From positions 62,001 through 126,000 of the forward strand of contig JAOTOM010004634.1 in NCBI GenBank assembly GCA_034440615.1: a DNA stretch of 64,000 nucleotides. Reading direction: 5' to 3'. The first letter of the stretch is position 1, and every line of letters begins with the position of its first letter. The stretch comes from Ashinkailepas kermadecensis. Its lineage: Eukaryota; Arthropoda; Thecostraca; Neolepadidae. The position numbers and the translations under genes are program-made. Positions 1-12,175 of the stretch are shown one piece after another. The notes beneath the pieces are model-generated. The model searched no databases and was not told the DNA's origin. It worked only from the letters and a program-made list of their open reading frames with translations.

Positions 1-150
1 AACGACCCAAATTTTGCACCATGTTATTGTCCCACTCAGTCGAGCATAGAAGAATATGCAATCGATAGTGATCAGAAAAGGAGTGTGTACATATACCACC
101 AGATTAGTGACTGCCAGGGTTGGGAAAATAGGATATTCCTGTTTGTTTGT

Positions 151-199
151 TTATTGGGGTTTAGGGGCGCATCGACTGCAGTGGTCATGCAGCGCCCAA
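151..199 (+). repeat. Short dispersed hairpin element, copy 1
   Basis: Copy of a short conserved segment with the core TTTAGGGGCGCATCGACT, a variable middle and a closing GCGCCC. GGGCGC pairs with GCGCCC to close a hairpin. Related copies lie at 11.82, 34.70 (minus) and 59.52 kb. A TTATTGG tract next to it corresponds to the CCAATAA tail of the minus-strand copy. It probably marks the end of a non-LTR or SINE-like element; the family is not identified. Confidence 0.6.
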
Positions 200-2000
200 G
201 GATATTCCTGTATTTGCGGCATCAAGAACATCATCCTCTTGAGGAAATCTTCCTCATTTTTTTCCCTTGGAGGTTCAATGGTGCTGTTAGACTATGAACT
301 GCTCTGTGATGTGCTCAAGATTCACTGGAAAGTGTAGGCCGATACTCCGATGTCATTGACTGGAATAACAATATCCTCTCCATATTCAAATACCTATACA
401 TTTTCCTCTCCACATCCAGGATTACAAAACACAAATCCAACAATGGTGACTGCTGACATGTACTCTGTCCAACCAGGATTGGAAAAATGTTCCTGTACTG
501 GATTTTTGTCATCCAGAACACTATCCTCCATGAAAAAGCATGGTCTTTTCGGCCACAAGATTGGAGATGTTTGAAAATGACTGCAAACTTCCCCCTGTTT
601 TATACATGCCCAAGCTGACTGGACAAATACAAAAAGGAGTTTATGATTCAAAAAGACAAAATAAGTAACTTTGGAATGGAATGCCAAGCATTGTGCTCTC
701 AAAATGCAGCAGTGCAAACAAATTGAGCCATGTTCAACATTCCTTGCTTTGAAACTAAATAATTCCACCTGAATTTTGGCATACAGCACCAAACATACTG
801 CATATGTGCAAATATGTTACAGCTGATGACAGCTCTATTGAAGGGAAATGTATTATCCAAACTTTATTCGTTTTCAGTTTTTACCATATGTTGAACCAAG
901 TTGAAAAATACATTTTATTCTGGACATATCTAGCATAGTTCCAGATAACAAAAAAATGGTGCATATCCAGGGATATTTGGAAAAAAGGATGCTTGAACCA
1001 AGCATCATTTTTTAAAGCATAACTCAACACATCTGTACATGCTCCATAATGTTTCTACAGTGCCCACAAATTCTGGCACAATTATTATAGCTTCAAATCT
1101 GACATAATAACATGCATGTATTCATTTTGCACCAAATTGCGATGCCAAAGACAGATATCTTCGCCAGAGTAGAAAAACACCATCTGTCCTAGATATATCC
1201 TATTCTAGATATACGGATGAAACCCGTAGAAAGAAAAGTACCAGCATTGTGCTGCAATCTTCATGCATATTAGCATTGCAGCTTATTATTTAACAAAACA
1301 TTGGAAATGGCTCATCAAATTTTGATATGGCACGCTGGATGGCAAATAAAAGCAAAGCAATAAGACCAATTATGAGCACCAGTTCTGTATTTCAATGTTC
1401 TTCCATATATCTTTACCTAAACCTTTTCCACTTGTCATCTTCAGAACTTCAGTAATTTGCAGGTTGGACTGCATGCAAGAAGTGCTAATCAGTAATCAGA
1501 TGTTTTCATCTGTAAAGCAGGTGTTAGGATAGGATATCCTAGGTTACGATTTTTAATTTAAGTAACTAAAAAGTATCACTTGATCTTCTTGCCACAAAAG
1601 GTGGTAAATTTATGACTTCAGGTATTTGTTAATTGTTGGACTTACTTTTCCAATGGTTTATGAACATGGTTAACATGATGTGGCCACTCATTTTCTCTGA
1701 AAATGATTACTTTTTCAGTTGACAGGCAAAAGAACACCTAAAATTGGATTTTGAGTTTAATAATGTTGGCATTTCAAGAACCCAAATTGTATTAAATTGC
1801 ACGTTTTGGTACATTTTTTATTCCTGCAATTTATTTGCCCAATGCAATGTTTATGTAGGTGGATAGCATTGTGTGACCACTCATTTCCTCTGCAAATGCA
1901 TATTTTTCAGTTGGCAAGCAAAATAACACCAAAAAAATAGGCTGGAGTTTGATAACATAGCATAAAAATAATGTTGAAGAGTAAGACAAAATGTAACACA

Positions 2001-2014
2001 ACCTAACCTAACCT
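2001..2014. repeat. Interstitial CCTAA (TTAGG) tract
   Basis: Short run of CCTAA units; a longer imperfect one is at 2221-2251. CCTAA/TTAGG is the common arthropod telomere repeat, so these may be interstitial telomere-like tracts, but they are short enough to be chance. Confidence 0.45.
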
Positions 2015-2220
2015 TGCATGGAGGAAAATAAATTCTTTAAAAAATTGAAAACTTCCCATTTTCTTCTGAAGAATTTTCAAATAAAAACCTTACATTGCAG
2101 AGCCTAGTTAACGAGGTTAACAAATTAAATTAAACCTGTTTTGAAGCGAAAAGAACACTTTTGTGTGGAAAAAATATACAAAAGAAATGGGAAGTTTTTT
2201 TCCAACTGAAGAGAAAAGCC

Positions 2221-2251
2221 TAGCCTAACCTAACCTAACCAAACCTAACCC
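2221..2251. repeat. Interstitial CCTAA (TTAGG) tract, second
   Basis: About five CCTAA units interrupted by one AAA. It lies 200 bp from the first tract and supports, weakly, an arthropod origin. Confidence 0.5.
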
Positions 2252-5200
2252 CATTTTTGCTTTGTGGGGTAAAATGTGTGTACAACTTGTCTCCTGGATA
2301 CCTTAAAGTGCAATAATACAAAAAATTGTGAGATCATGTTTGTGCACATGATTAAGACAAGCTCCTGTGTATGTAGGTACGTAGGTGGATAGGTACCTAG
2401 GTAGGTACATTCCTAGGTACAAGGATATGGCCATGTGTAGCATTGTCCAGAGTGCAAATGTTGGGAGGAATCTACATAAAAAGTCATATGGCATTTCAAG
2501 ACAGAAATATTGTAAAAACATGTTCCTTGATATGATTAATATGATGTGGGATGTAGCCTACCTAGCCACTTATTATCAGCACAAGTGCATAGGCACTTTC
2601 CAGTTGGTATGCAAAATAATACCAAAATATTGGTATTTGAGTGGGGTAGCATAATGAAGAATAATGTAAAATGTCAAATAATGCCTAATGTAACCTAGAT
2701 ACCTTGGGAAATTTGTATTGCATTAAACCTGATCAGTCATTGCAGGCTTAGCATTCTAGCCTAGGCATTTTCTTTCTTAATAGAATATAGCAGAGCTAAA
2801 CGTTCTTCCTTCGGGATAAGATAAACTGACGTTTTTCCGCACAAATAAAGAGCAAACAAAATTTCGTTGTGTTTTGAATGGGAATGAATGGTCCCATTGT
2901 CTTAACGCTGGCCGTAACGATCGCACGATGGGTCCGGAATACCGACCGTAACGACAGCACGCACGGTCTGTACCAGCGTAGTAGCGAGCGTACGTATGAA
3001 CGGTCTATCTACCGTTATTCAGTGGAACGTGCATACTTTCTGTACGTACAGGCGATGCAGGCTGGGGTGGAGTGGAGGCTGATTGTGACCTCATTTGACC
3101 ATGAAGACATTGACCTGGGGTCATGAAATGCATCCTGCGAGTTCACTACAGCCGTAATTCTGCCAAATTGTGTGCTTCTAGTTTCACTCATGCTCCTCAT
3201 GTTTGTTCTTGGTGTGCTTGTGGATGTTCTACTCGGCTCCTGCACAAGAACATCCTCTGTGGCCACAAAACGCTTCCCCTTATTATTATTTTTCCGGCTT
3301 GCATCCTTCCCCTGTCATTTTAGCCTTTTGCTGGCTTTCATCTTTTACAAATAGTCCACGACTAGATATCTAACTAGGCACCTACCTCGGAAATGACAAT
3401 ATTAATTCAGGCAGTTCAGCAATCAATTCACAAAAGCACGACATTAATTCACCACCACGGTTGGGCACAATTAACCATAAACCAATTTTCGAACGAACGA
3501 CTGAACAAGTCACCAAGAGTTGCTTGATTTCCAATTCCATATTTATAACTAGATTTCTAGTAGTCGACCACGACAACCATTTGGTCTCCGTCTCGACGGC
3601 GCTTTTGGCGACCACGGTATGCCATTGGTTTAGCATTGTGGTCGTCGGGAAAGCGCCGTCCTGTGCCGACGGGGGGTTCTAGTATAAACATGGTAAGCAA
3701 GAGGGACGGAATATTTGGTAGAATTCCCGGTACGGTCCTAGTATACTTTTTATCTGGAAAAAGATCGGCGCTGCTAAATACAAATTACTGATATATCGAC
3801 GAATTATGTCCTTCATGGCTAAAATCTTGACGGACGTATCAAAGCAAAGTTCTGGTTTCGGTCGCTACTGAAGCCTGGTAAGCCAGCATCTAGTGCCGAC
3901 GCTATCGCTAGAACGGCGCTTATTTCGAGCCCTGCCACTGACCGTGGGGTCACTGGAGGCCGGCCGCGAGGCCCTCCACGCCATCTGGCACAGCTAAAAG
4001 ATACTAATCTGGAGTAAAAACAAAAACTACAAAAATATAATAAACTAAAACAACTATCCGGAGGATCACTTTTCCTACCACCCTGCGACGTATCAATGCA
4101 CGGAACGCATAGCAAACACTGGCAATTCCGTGTGTTTGCGGCACTTGGCGATCGCGTGACTAGCGCGGCCTTAACATATTCGACATGCATCGTGTTGGTA
4201 AAGCCAGGTACCGACCTTTGCTCCTGGGTGGGCCGGGCATGAAGGGCCACTGGGAGCGTAGGCTGCTCCGCGTCAGTAATTTATAGGTTACTGCGCGGCG
4301 TAACGTGTAGGCCTTCCGGCACAGCCTACCAGGACGACCACCGGCCAGTGTTAAAGGGCAGGAGGTCGCGGTTGTAGTCGTCACGTGACAATTTGCCCTG
4401 CAGCTATGAAGGGAGCGATGCGGGTCAATGCTGTTCCTGCCTCGCATTCCTCAGTCTGACACATAGCATTGACCGTTCAGTGAGCGGCCCACACTGGACT
4501 CCTGTCCACAAGGAACAATTGGCCGCTATTAATTATTTTACTTCGGCAACGCAGACGTCTGAAGAGAGGTTTCTGATGTCAATCAATCCTTTCCTGATCC
4601 TACAATGATACAACTTCAATGAAGTGCACTTGCTTAATCAAGTCAGGTTGATTGAGAAATTGATCATTAACAAATAATAATTTGCACCCGTTTGTTTAAG
4701 AAACCAAATTATGGGCATCCTTGGTATATTGTATTGTATATAATATTATATTAGTCACGAGAGCGGGATTTTGGTTTCCATGCGCGTGGTAATTCTTTGC
4801 CACTTCACATGACAAGGCTGCATGTGACGGCATGCGACGGTATGGTGCCTTGGTTGTATGGCAGAGCGAACCACAGATGGTCCTCACAGGTCACAGGTGG
4901 TCAGGCAGTGCGTCAAGACTGCCTGAAGCGTCGTACCACTAATCTGATCTTGACGGCTAAAGCGATGCTTGAACTCCTAACTGGAAAGAAACGTGAGTAG
5001 TGTGCATTCCATGCTTGTCGGAAAGGAATGACTTAATAAATCAACAACCGCACTTTGCAACCGCATTGCAATGGTGATCACTATCGCAATATTTCACCTT
5101 CAGGCTTCACAGCGGTACTCTCACGCAAGGTGTCCTGGGATCAAGGGTGAATGATGAAGGCATCCAGACAAATACGATCTAATGGTAAGGATTGTGCTGC

Positions 5201-6572
5201 GACCAGGATGCTTGAGCTGATTTGAGGTTCATTAATATAGCTCTCAACCGCCAATACTTCCGTAGCAGTAGCAACCCATGAGACTTTCGCATGGATGTAC
5301 CCTCAAGCATATATATGGGTCTCCTTGAACTTGTGTGACCTCGCCTGGGAACGCGATGTTCCAGTTCTGACACCTGGTTGTATCTGGCATGTCTGATATA
5401 TCTTGTATGTCTAGTATATCTATTATGTCTATATCTGGTTCATTTCTGGAACTTAAGTGGACCATTAGATCTGGTCAGCTATTGGTTTGGTGATGCAAAC
5501 GACGAGGCCGTTTAAAGACCTGCCACTCACCATATGAATGCAGCAGACCTGCTCTGACCTCACATGACGTTCAGACGGATGTGGCATTACTATTCTGGGC
5601 GGACATCAATGCTGCCGCCACCCCAGTCTATTTCCATTCGCAATAGCCGGGAAAGGACGTCCATTGCGCTGTTTGTTATGCATGGGCTTCATGTTCATTA
5701 CGCATCTCCTGACCAGGAGGTAACCCCATTCGCGCGAGCAGCCTCGCAGCCCAACGTGATGCGATGAAATCAGACGTTGGCCGAACCTGAGGAAGGAGTG
5801 AATGGGTCTGGGGGTATCGATCGGCGAGACTGAAGGACACGAGCCTGCTCGATTGCTGCTGTGGACGCCCGGGTGAACGATTCCCAGTTGGGTGACGCAG
5901 CTTCTCCCATCCTATTTGAAATTTTCACCCTCAAACTTTGCGGTTTGCCCTTCATCCTTGAACAGCGAGCTTCATTGTAAACGTGAGTTGGTATATTGCG
6001 ATATCGTACTCTGCATTGACAAAACCTCAGTACTACTATACAGTACCTCAGTACGGGACCCCAAACAATTAAGATGTAATCTTTCAAGGTCACGCCCTTG
6101 TCTCAGTGCGAGTTTGGACTTGATAATATTTTTACTATAACAATATCGGACGATATTGAACATTTATAATGAGCAAATTGTGCAAGGTACAGCGAAACGT
6201 TAAGCACGAGTACATGCTTGCATGCTTCGCCTGCATGTAAATGTTCACATATTCAAAAATTGCAGTGACCTCACCAAGGGCAGTAGGATCTTTAAAGTAG
6301 ACCTGTTTTTCTGATGTGATCTTCTTCATTTACTTTGTGAAAACGAGAACAAAGGGAACGACAAATTATGTTAAGCGGTGTTCCAAGACTGCATCAAGTT
6401 AGGTCCTCGAGATATGATCCAGAATGTCCCGAGAGTACTTCGTATTGCGGGCCCTCCGGAGGCTGAAATGTGGTCTGTTACTAAATGTAAATGGGTAAAT
6501 GGTTTGACGGGAAATTGTGCACGCCGATTTAGTTCTCAACTTGATTTGCGCCACACAGGCTTATTGGACATG

Positions 6573-9404
6573 TGTAGGGGTGGCGGCTCTGCCGTCGGTG
6601 GGGTGTGGGGGTGGTGGCTTCGGTGGTTTGGCGGGTGTGGCTGGTGAGGGGTGTGTAAATAGGAAGCTGCGTGTGTGAGTCGTGTGAAGTGGGAGAGCTG
6701 ATGAGTGTGTGAAAAGTAATTCACCTTGGCTGACTCTTGATTTAGACTGGGCTAATTATCTCCTTTGCTGATTGTGCCTTTGTCGGGGGGTGCGTTGTGC
6801 TGTGTTTCCCCGCCACCTCCACCACAAATTCCCCAAACCCCAGCCGGCTTGATGATGTTTGAGCTACCGTCCCTAACACGAATTTATATGTGTGCGAGTC
6901 AAAGTTTTGGGAACACCATATAGGTAAATGAGTGCGTCTAGCCAAATTAGAAAGATTACGTTGTATTTAGAAAATAATGATACGGCAATTTGCCCTTGGT
7001 TACAATGAAATGTTCCGAGATGGGACTTTTGGATGCTAATAGTAGTATAATTTTGTACAATGTACCGCACGAAATAGGTGCCTGTGATTGAGCCCCAAGT
7101 GGCTTCCGCTGGTCCTTAAAGCTACCTAAAGCACATTCATTCTCCTCATTCACTTCACATTCGCTCGTCTCATTCATTCTATCCCTATTAATTAATGAAA
7201 TACTTGGTCCCCAAATTTTGCTCCCCCCACCCCTCCCCTCTCAGCGGTACACAAACACATATATCGACAGATCATTGCTCTATTTTTGAAGGTAGGCTGG
7301 CCGAATATGTAAATCTTCCACTGCCATCATAGCTGGCCTCGCCATTGTTGCAGTGTCCTCGCCTGGATGAAGGCTTAATGCTACGAGGGGGGCTCATCGT
7401 ACTGACTCCGAGGGCTTATACAAGTGCTCTGGTATCTTTGACTGACTTACCTAGCCTTAAAAATCAGTCGATGCCGCATCGGGCCTTATTCGCTGTACAC
7501 GTGCGACCAAGTGAACGTGCTCACAAGAGGGCACGGATCCCTACCACGTACGGCACGTCCACTGGCCGTCTTTATAACCTAGCCTGCCCTACCCTTTCAG
7601 CCTCGGGGCTTATGGCACGCCAAATCCGTCCGACCTTCCCCCCCCGCCCCGAAGGCTACACGGTTCCGTGCCGAAACGTATAGCGAACTGGGGGGGGGGC
7701 GGACTCACGACCTTGCAGTGTTTTGCTTTAACCTAGTGTTTGGCGCCAAACTCGACGGACGCAAGGTGGGGCTCGACAGCCCATCCGACCTTGCATACTG
7801 TACCCGCCCCCAGCTGCGCTACTGGATCACAGAAGCCAGCGGACTTTTGCAGTCAAAGAACCAGAGCATGTGCTTAATGCCCCCAAAGTACATGGTCATC
7901 GCACCCCTTCTCGCAATTGGACATCATCCAAACGCAGATCATATATATTTATATAAACAACATTAATATTCTAGTAAGGTTAAAAAACTGGCTTTCACCC
8001 TCATTCCCCTTACCCGAGAACATTCAGTTCATAGGAGAACGGCTGGCAGGTCGGCTGCTCGCTTATATGTGGATTTACTTCATATGGCAAATTAATATCG
8101 GGCACATATCTAAACATCATGTGTGAAACTCTTGTGTCGGAAAGTATACACGGTACTATCTACACCTCCTTGTCGGCTGTTGGTCACCTGGTCAAAGCGA
8201 AACGCGACGCGCACCCCTCAGCGCCCGAGGCACAGCCGCCATTTTCGGTCTGGATGTAAATACACTCTTCTCCACCCACCTGAGAGCCGAGGTATTTACT
8301 AGGCTGCCGGTCCTGGGAGGGTCGTATTCCTTACGCCATTCATTGACGTTAACCCCCCCCCCCCCCCCCGGAGGGTCACTGACTCGGCCATCGGCATCCG
8401 ACTTCAATGCTATCTGGGTTATCACGAAAGTTAGGCCACTGAACACACGGCTGGATGGCGCCCCTGAAGTTCTGGATTTTTTAATTAGCTTGCACCACGG
8501 CGGCTAGATAGGCTATAATATCACTTCTTTATCTCCGGCAAATGTAAGGGTCGAACGCTTTGGACGAGGAGGGAAAAACATGGCTATTGCAAGCACAGTT
8601 TTCAACGTGCTAACTGTCAGACCGAACGATAATCATTTTCACGATCCATTCTGGCCCGGTGGCGGTGGCAAGGCGGATGTTGCACATACAGTTTTCAACG
8701 TACGGCATATTGGGCTGAGCGATGGTCATTTTCACGACCCACCCAGCCCAGGGTCACGAGAGGATGTGAGGATCCGATGTGTGCACAGTACCCCTGGTCG
8801 TTAGTGCAAACTATGCCCCCCCTGCTTTATCCCCAAGTATTCATGTCACCGCTAATCCTGCACGTCAAAGGCTGGGCAACTGCTCCGTATCTCTGCTGAT
8901 GCCACCACAGAATTTCTATGCATAATCTAATATATTTACATTTATATACACCGCATCACATTACGCCCACGCACTGCTTACAAACACACTACTCGCCATC
9001 TCCCACCTCTCCATTCTTGCACGCGACATACTTCCTCCCCCTACATACCTACATACCCTGGCCTATACAAGGCGTGCGACGTCGGCGCCACCGGCCGTGT
9101 CATACATACCGCACACATCACATAGTCTAATTGCCCCCCCCCCTCTCCAAGATGGGTCGCTCCTTTGAACAATGAATTAGGTTGAGGGGGAAATAGCTGT
9201 GATAGAAAATAGGCCGGTTTGGAAGAAGGAAGGCATGGCAGGCCGATGGCACTCACATGTTAGTTGCTCGGCTGGCCTCTTCGGTCGTCTCCACGCTGCC
9301 TGAGCTCCGTGAGGGAGAGACTGCCCGAGTACGAGAGTCTCCGAGCGAGAGCGTCCCCAAGAGAGTGGTCCAGCGCGAACGCGTCCCCCAGAGAGTGTGC
9401 TCCA
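6573..9404 (-). mobile_element. Left copy of ~2.83 kb long terminal repeat (3' LTR in minus sense)
   Basis: This block recurs at 12176-15012 in the same orientation. In the first ~160 aligned bases I count about five differences, so near 97% identity there; the copies differ most in poly-C/poly-G runs. On the minus strand the block starts TGGAGCACAC and ends CCCCTACA, giving the TG...CA ends of an LTR. At about 2.8 kb it is very long for an LTR. It has no convincing coding sequence. The 5 bp outside its left end are ACATG. Orientation is inferred from the primer-binding-site-like motif at 12157-12174. Confidence 0.7.
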
Positions 9405-9739
9405 GTCGGGCCGACGTCCGGCTCCATGTCGGGCCCCTGATGAGCCGCTGCCGGACCGCCGTCGGATCGTTGTCGGACCCCTGCTTGTTCATGTCGGGTC
9501 ATCGTCGGACTGCTTGTCGGACCATTGACGGGCCGCCGTCGCAGTGGGCGACTGTCCGTCCTGCAATGGCACTTATCCTGCATGACCCCCTGTCCTGCCT
9601 GGTCCGGTGGAGACAGAGCAGACACCCCGGCCGCTTCAGAGCTCCAGAATGTCCGCAAGCGCCGGGGTACAGGAGATCATGCGTCGCCGGGCAGTCAGGA
9701 GACTTCGTGTCTCCTACTCAGGTGCTCTTGTCTTCGTCG

Positions 9740-10100
9740 TTTCGTCCCTGACCGGGAGACTTCCCTGTCTCCTACCGGGCCTCTTGTCCACGTGCGGACC
9801 CATGACCGGGAGACTTCCCTGTCTCCTACCGTACCTCTTGCACTCGTGCGACCACATGACCGAGAGACTTTCCAGTGTCCTACCGGACCTCTTGTCCTCG
9901 GACGGACTCATGACCGGGAGACTCCAGTCTCCTACCGGATCTCTTGTCCTCGGACGGACTCATGACCGGGAGACTCCAGTCTCCTACCGGACCTCTTATC
10001 CTCGGGCGGACTCATGACCGGGAGACTTCCCTCTTGTCTCCTACCAGACCTTGCCTCTTGTCCCTCAGGGGCTACCACGGCTGGGAGAATTCCCTCTTGT
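9740..10100. repeat. Minisatellite, ~52-bp unit
   Basis: About seven imperfect units containing CATGACCGGGAGACT, CTCCTACCGG and CTCTTGTC. Some units hold the small perfect inverted repeat GGAGACTCCAGTCTCC. Frames open across it are repeat artefacts. Confidence 0.8.
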
Positions 10101-11817
10101 CTCTTACCCAGATCTTTGTCTTGCAGCCCTGCTTTCTCTGGCACGTTCATAGCCCGGAGATCACCGTCCTTTGTTTTTGGTTTGGTTCGCCGCCCAAACC
10201 AACATTTTCTGTGGGCTGCAATGACCTGTGAGCACCATCCGACTGAGCATGCCATTGGGAAAACAAGGGGGTGAGATTTTGGGAGGATAACTAAGGATTC
10301 AGTGAGCGGATTCGCTATATCCCTCCACCACCGGCTTTCACTTAGCTGAAAGAGAGAGACTCACCCATTGATTCACCCTTTTCTCTGAATTGCTGTGCAT
10401 GATCCATTCACTGCACTTTCTTTGTGGAGCGCCACCAGATGTGGATCTGAGCATAATGTATCTAATTCTAAAACTGAGATTTTCTAGGGGACCACGTATT
10501 TGCATTGCGACATCCTTCCAATAATACCTGTCTTGCTATCCCTCCCCAGTATCCATCCTACTATAACCATCCTACCCATGTATATCCTTACTTTCAGTAC
10601 TGCTTGGAACACGTTGTACCTATTCAATGGAGCGGTGAATGCCTTTGTCAAAGGAAACATCAACTGACCTGCAGATTTGCGCTTCCGGGGAAAATGTGTG
10701 GAAACTGATGATTGTAGGGAATTTGGCCCACAGATAGCAGAATATCTCCCCCTGACTTCCAAACCTGAGATGCATTATTCACACCCCACGGTTGTTAATT
10801 GCAGCTGAGCCGTCATTTCTACCTGCGGGATCATCAAATTGCAGTGGTGATTGTTCAAATATTTCCGATTTTACTTCAATAGATCAAAGCTGCTCTACTC
10901 TCTTAGATGATATGCAACAGTAAAATTTTTGAAAAAATGTTACGAGGAGTGGCATTTGTCTACACATTGTTCGGAATGCGATACAGTTTGAGGCCGGAGA
11001 CTTTCCTCTTGCTCCTCACTTATAGTTCCGATTCGTGGAATATTAATCTAATCGCCGCACGTTTAGATCAATTCGGCTCCGGTGAATAGGCCAGCATTAT
11101 TTAGACTCCAAGACAAAAATAAAACGCCACTGCGTGCAAAACGTGAAAACCAACATTTTCCATAGACCGTCTTTGTACTGTATGCAAGCAAACAACATTA
11201 GAACAATGAACACAAAACAGGTGAGTGCGAAATAAGACATAACTACCTGTGGCCAAGGTTCATAGAAGTCAACTAGTCACCATTTGTCGGCCAACGTCAT
11301 AGACCTTTGTAACCCTAGGTCATATCGCTATGCGTTCCTGGTGTTTTAGTATCAAAGTGAAAAGAAGTACATTGAAATTTAAGCAGGCAATATAAAGCTA
11401 TTTCACGGTTGAGATCAGGCCGCACAAGATCATTGGGTTCACTGCATGTTACCTACACTCTCGTAGACTATTAGGAATATCGCGGCAAGGAGTGTTAAAA
11501 TCATTACCAAACGCTAGAGGCTACCTTCCTGTTCCGTCAAACGAGCTAAATTTTCACCACGTCAGACCATCTCGGTCACTGACCTACAATGAACTGTGTC
11601 ACGATCTCATGATTTCAACATTCACGTGGGAAAAGATACCGACTTTAACTTAAGTGCCAACACTGATATCACATACTAAAAAAATCGTATTCGGCTGCGC
11701 TTGGTCACCTAATCCTTGACCTCGAATGACCTTAGAAGCAACCCACACAGGAATGTGGGTAAACTGAGCAAAATAGTGTTCAAATATTCCCAGAGAACCA
11801 AACAATCTCAATGCTCC

Positions 11818-11861
11818 AATTAGGGGGCTTTAGGGCACATCGACTACATCGGCCATGTAGC
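11818..11861 (+). repeat. Short dispersed hairpin element, copy 2
   Basis: Diverged copy (GGCTTTAGGGCACATCGACT, then GGCCATGTAGC) of the element at 151-199. The outer GGGCGC/GCGCCC stem is mutated here. Confidence 0.45.
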
Positions 11862-12156
11862 AAATGAATGCTCCAATACCCCGACAACATTTCAGATTTC
11901 CTGCGACGGATACACGCTTCGGCTGCGACCTGACCTGATGCCGACCCCAGCTTTCATGGACCTATGTAACACACCTCTATATATGCTTTGCACTCCTGTT
12001 TGCACTTCAAATTTCTGGACTTTCAGTTTTAAACGGAAACTACAAGCCGACATATCTACTTCGTCGCCTCCATGTGCATTCCATCAATGCGTTACCCTCT
12101 GGGTTCGGCGACCTGTGCCAGTTCCCGGGCTTCATGGTGACCCAAAATTTTGAAAA

Positions 12157-12174
12157 CCCCCACGTTGGGCGCCA
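12157..12174 (-). promoter_or_regulatory. Primer-binding-site-like motif of an LTR element
   Basis: The minus strand reads TGGCGCCCAACGTGGGGG one base after the CCCCTACA end of the right LTR copy. TGGCGCCCAACGTGGGG is a familiar reverse-transcription primer-binding sequence complementary to a tRNA 3' end. Its position just inside the LTR supports a minus-strand LTR retrotransposon and sets which LTR is 5'. Confidence 0.75.
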
Positions 12175-12175
12175 G

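Larger units (their letters stand above)
200..6572. other. No recognisable gene; AT-rich intergenic or intronic DNA
   Basis: All open frames are short, overlapping and without motifs, and I see no exon with a recognisable protein match. Around 230-570 there is weak similarity to the 50.8-51.3 kb segment (shared stretches such as GGTGCTG with GACTATGA), suggesting an old dispersed repeat. A small TATGTCT-type simple repeat lies near 5380-5440. The GC-richer stretch at 3820-4340 holds a 143-residue minus-strand frame with no recognisable domain, which I treat as chance. Confidence 0.5.
9405..12175 (-). mobile_element. Interior of the putative minus-strand LTR retrotransposon, non-coding
   Basis: The 2.77 kb between the two long repeats should hold gag and pol if the element were autonomous, but no reverse transcriptase, integrase, protease or gag motif is visible in any frame. 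It instead has a ~52-bp minisatellite (9740-10100) and plain sequence. A hairpin-element copy lies at 11818-11861. This fits a non-autonomous large-retrotransposon derivative, or an element whose coding part was lost. About 10.3-11.8 kb holds nothing I can name. Confidence 0.55.

Noticed and set aside
3819..4250. 143-codon minus-strand frame
   Set aside because: No recognisable domain, low-complexity start, and no splice or promoter evidence.
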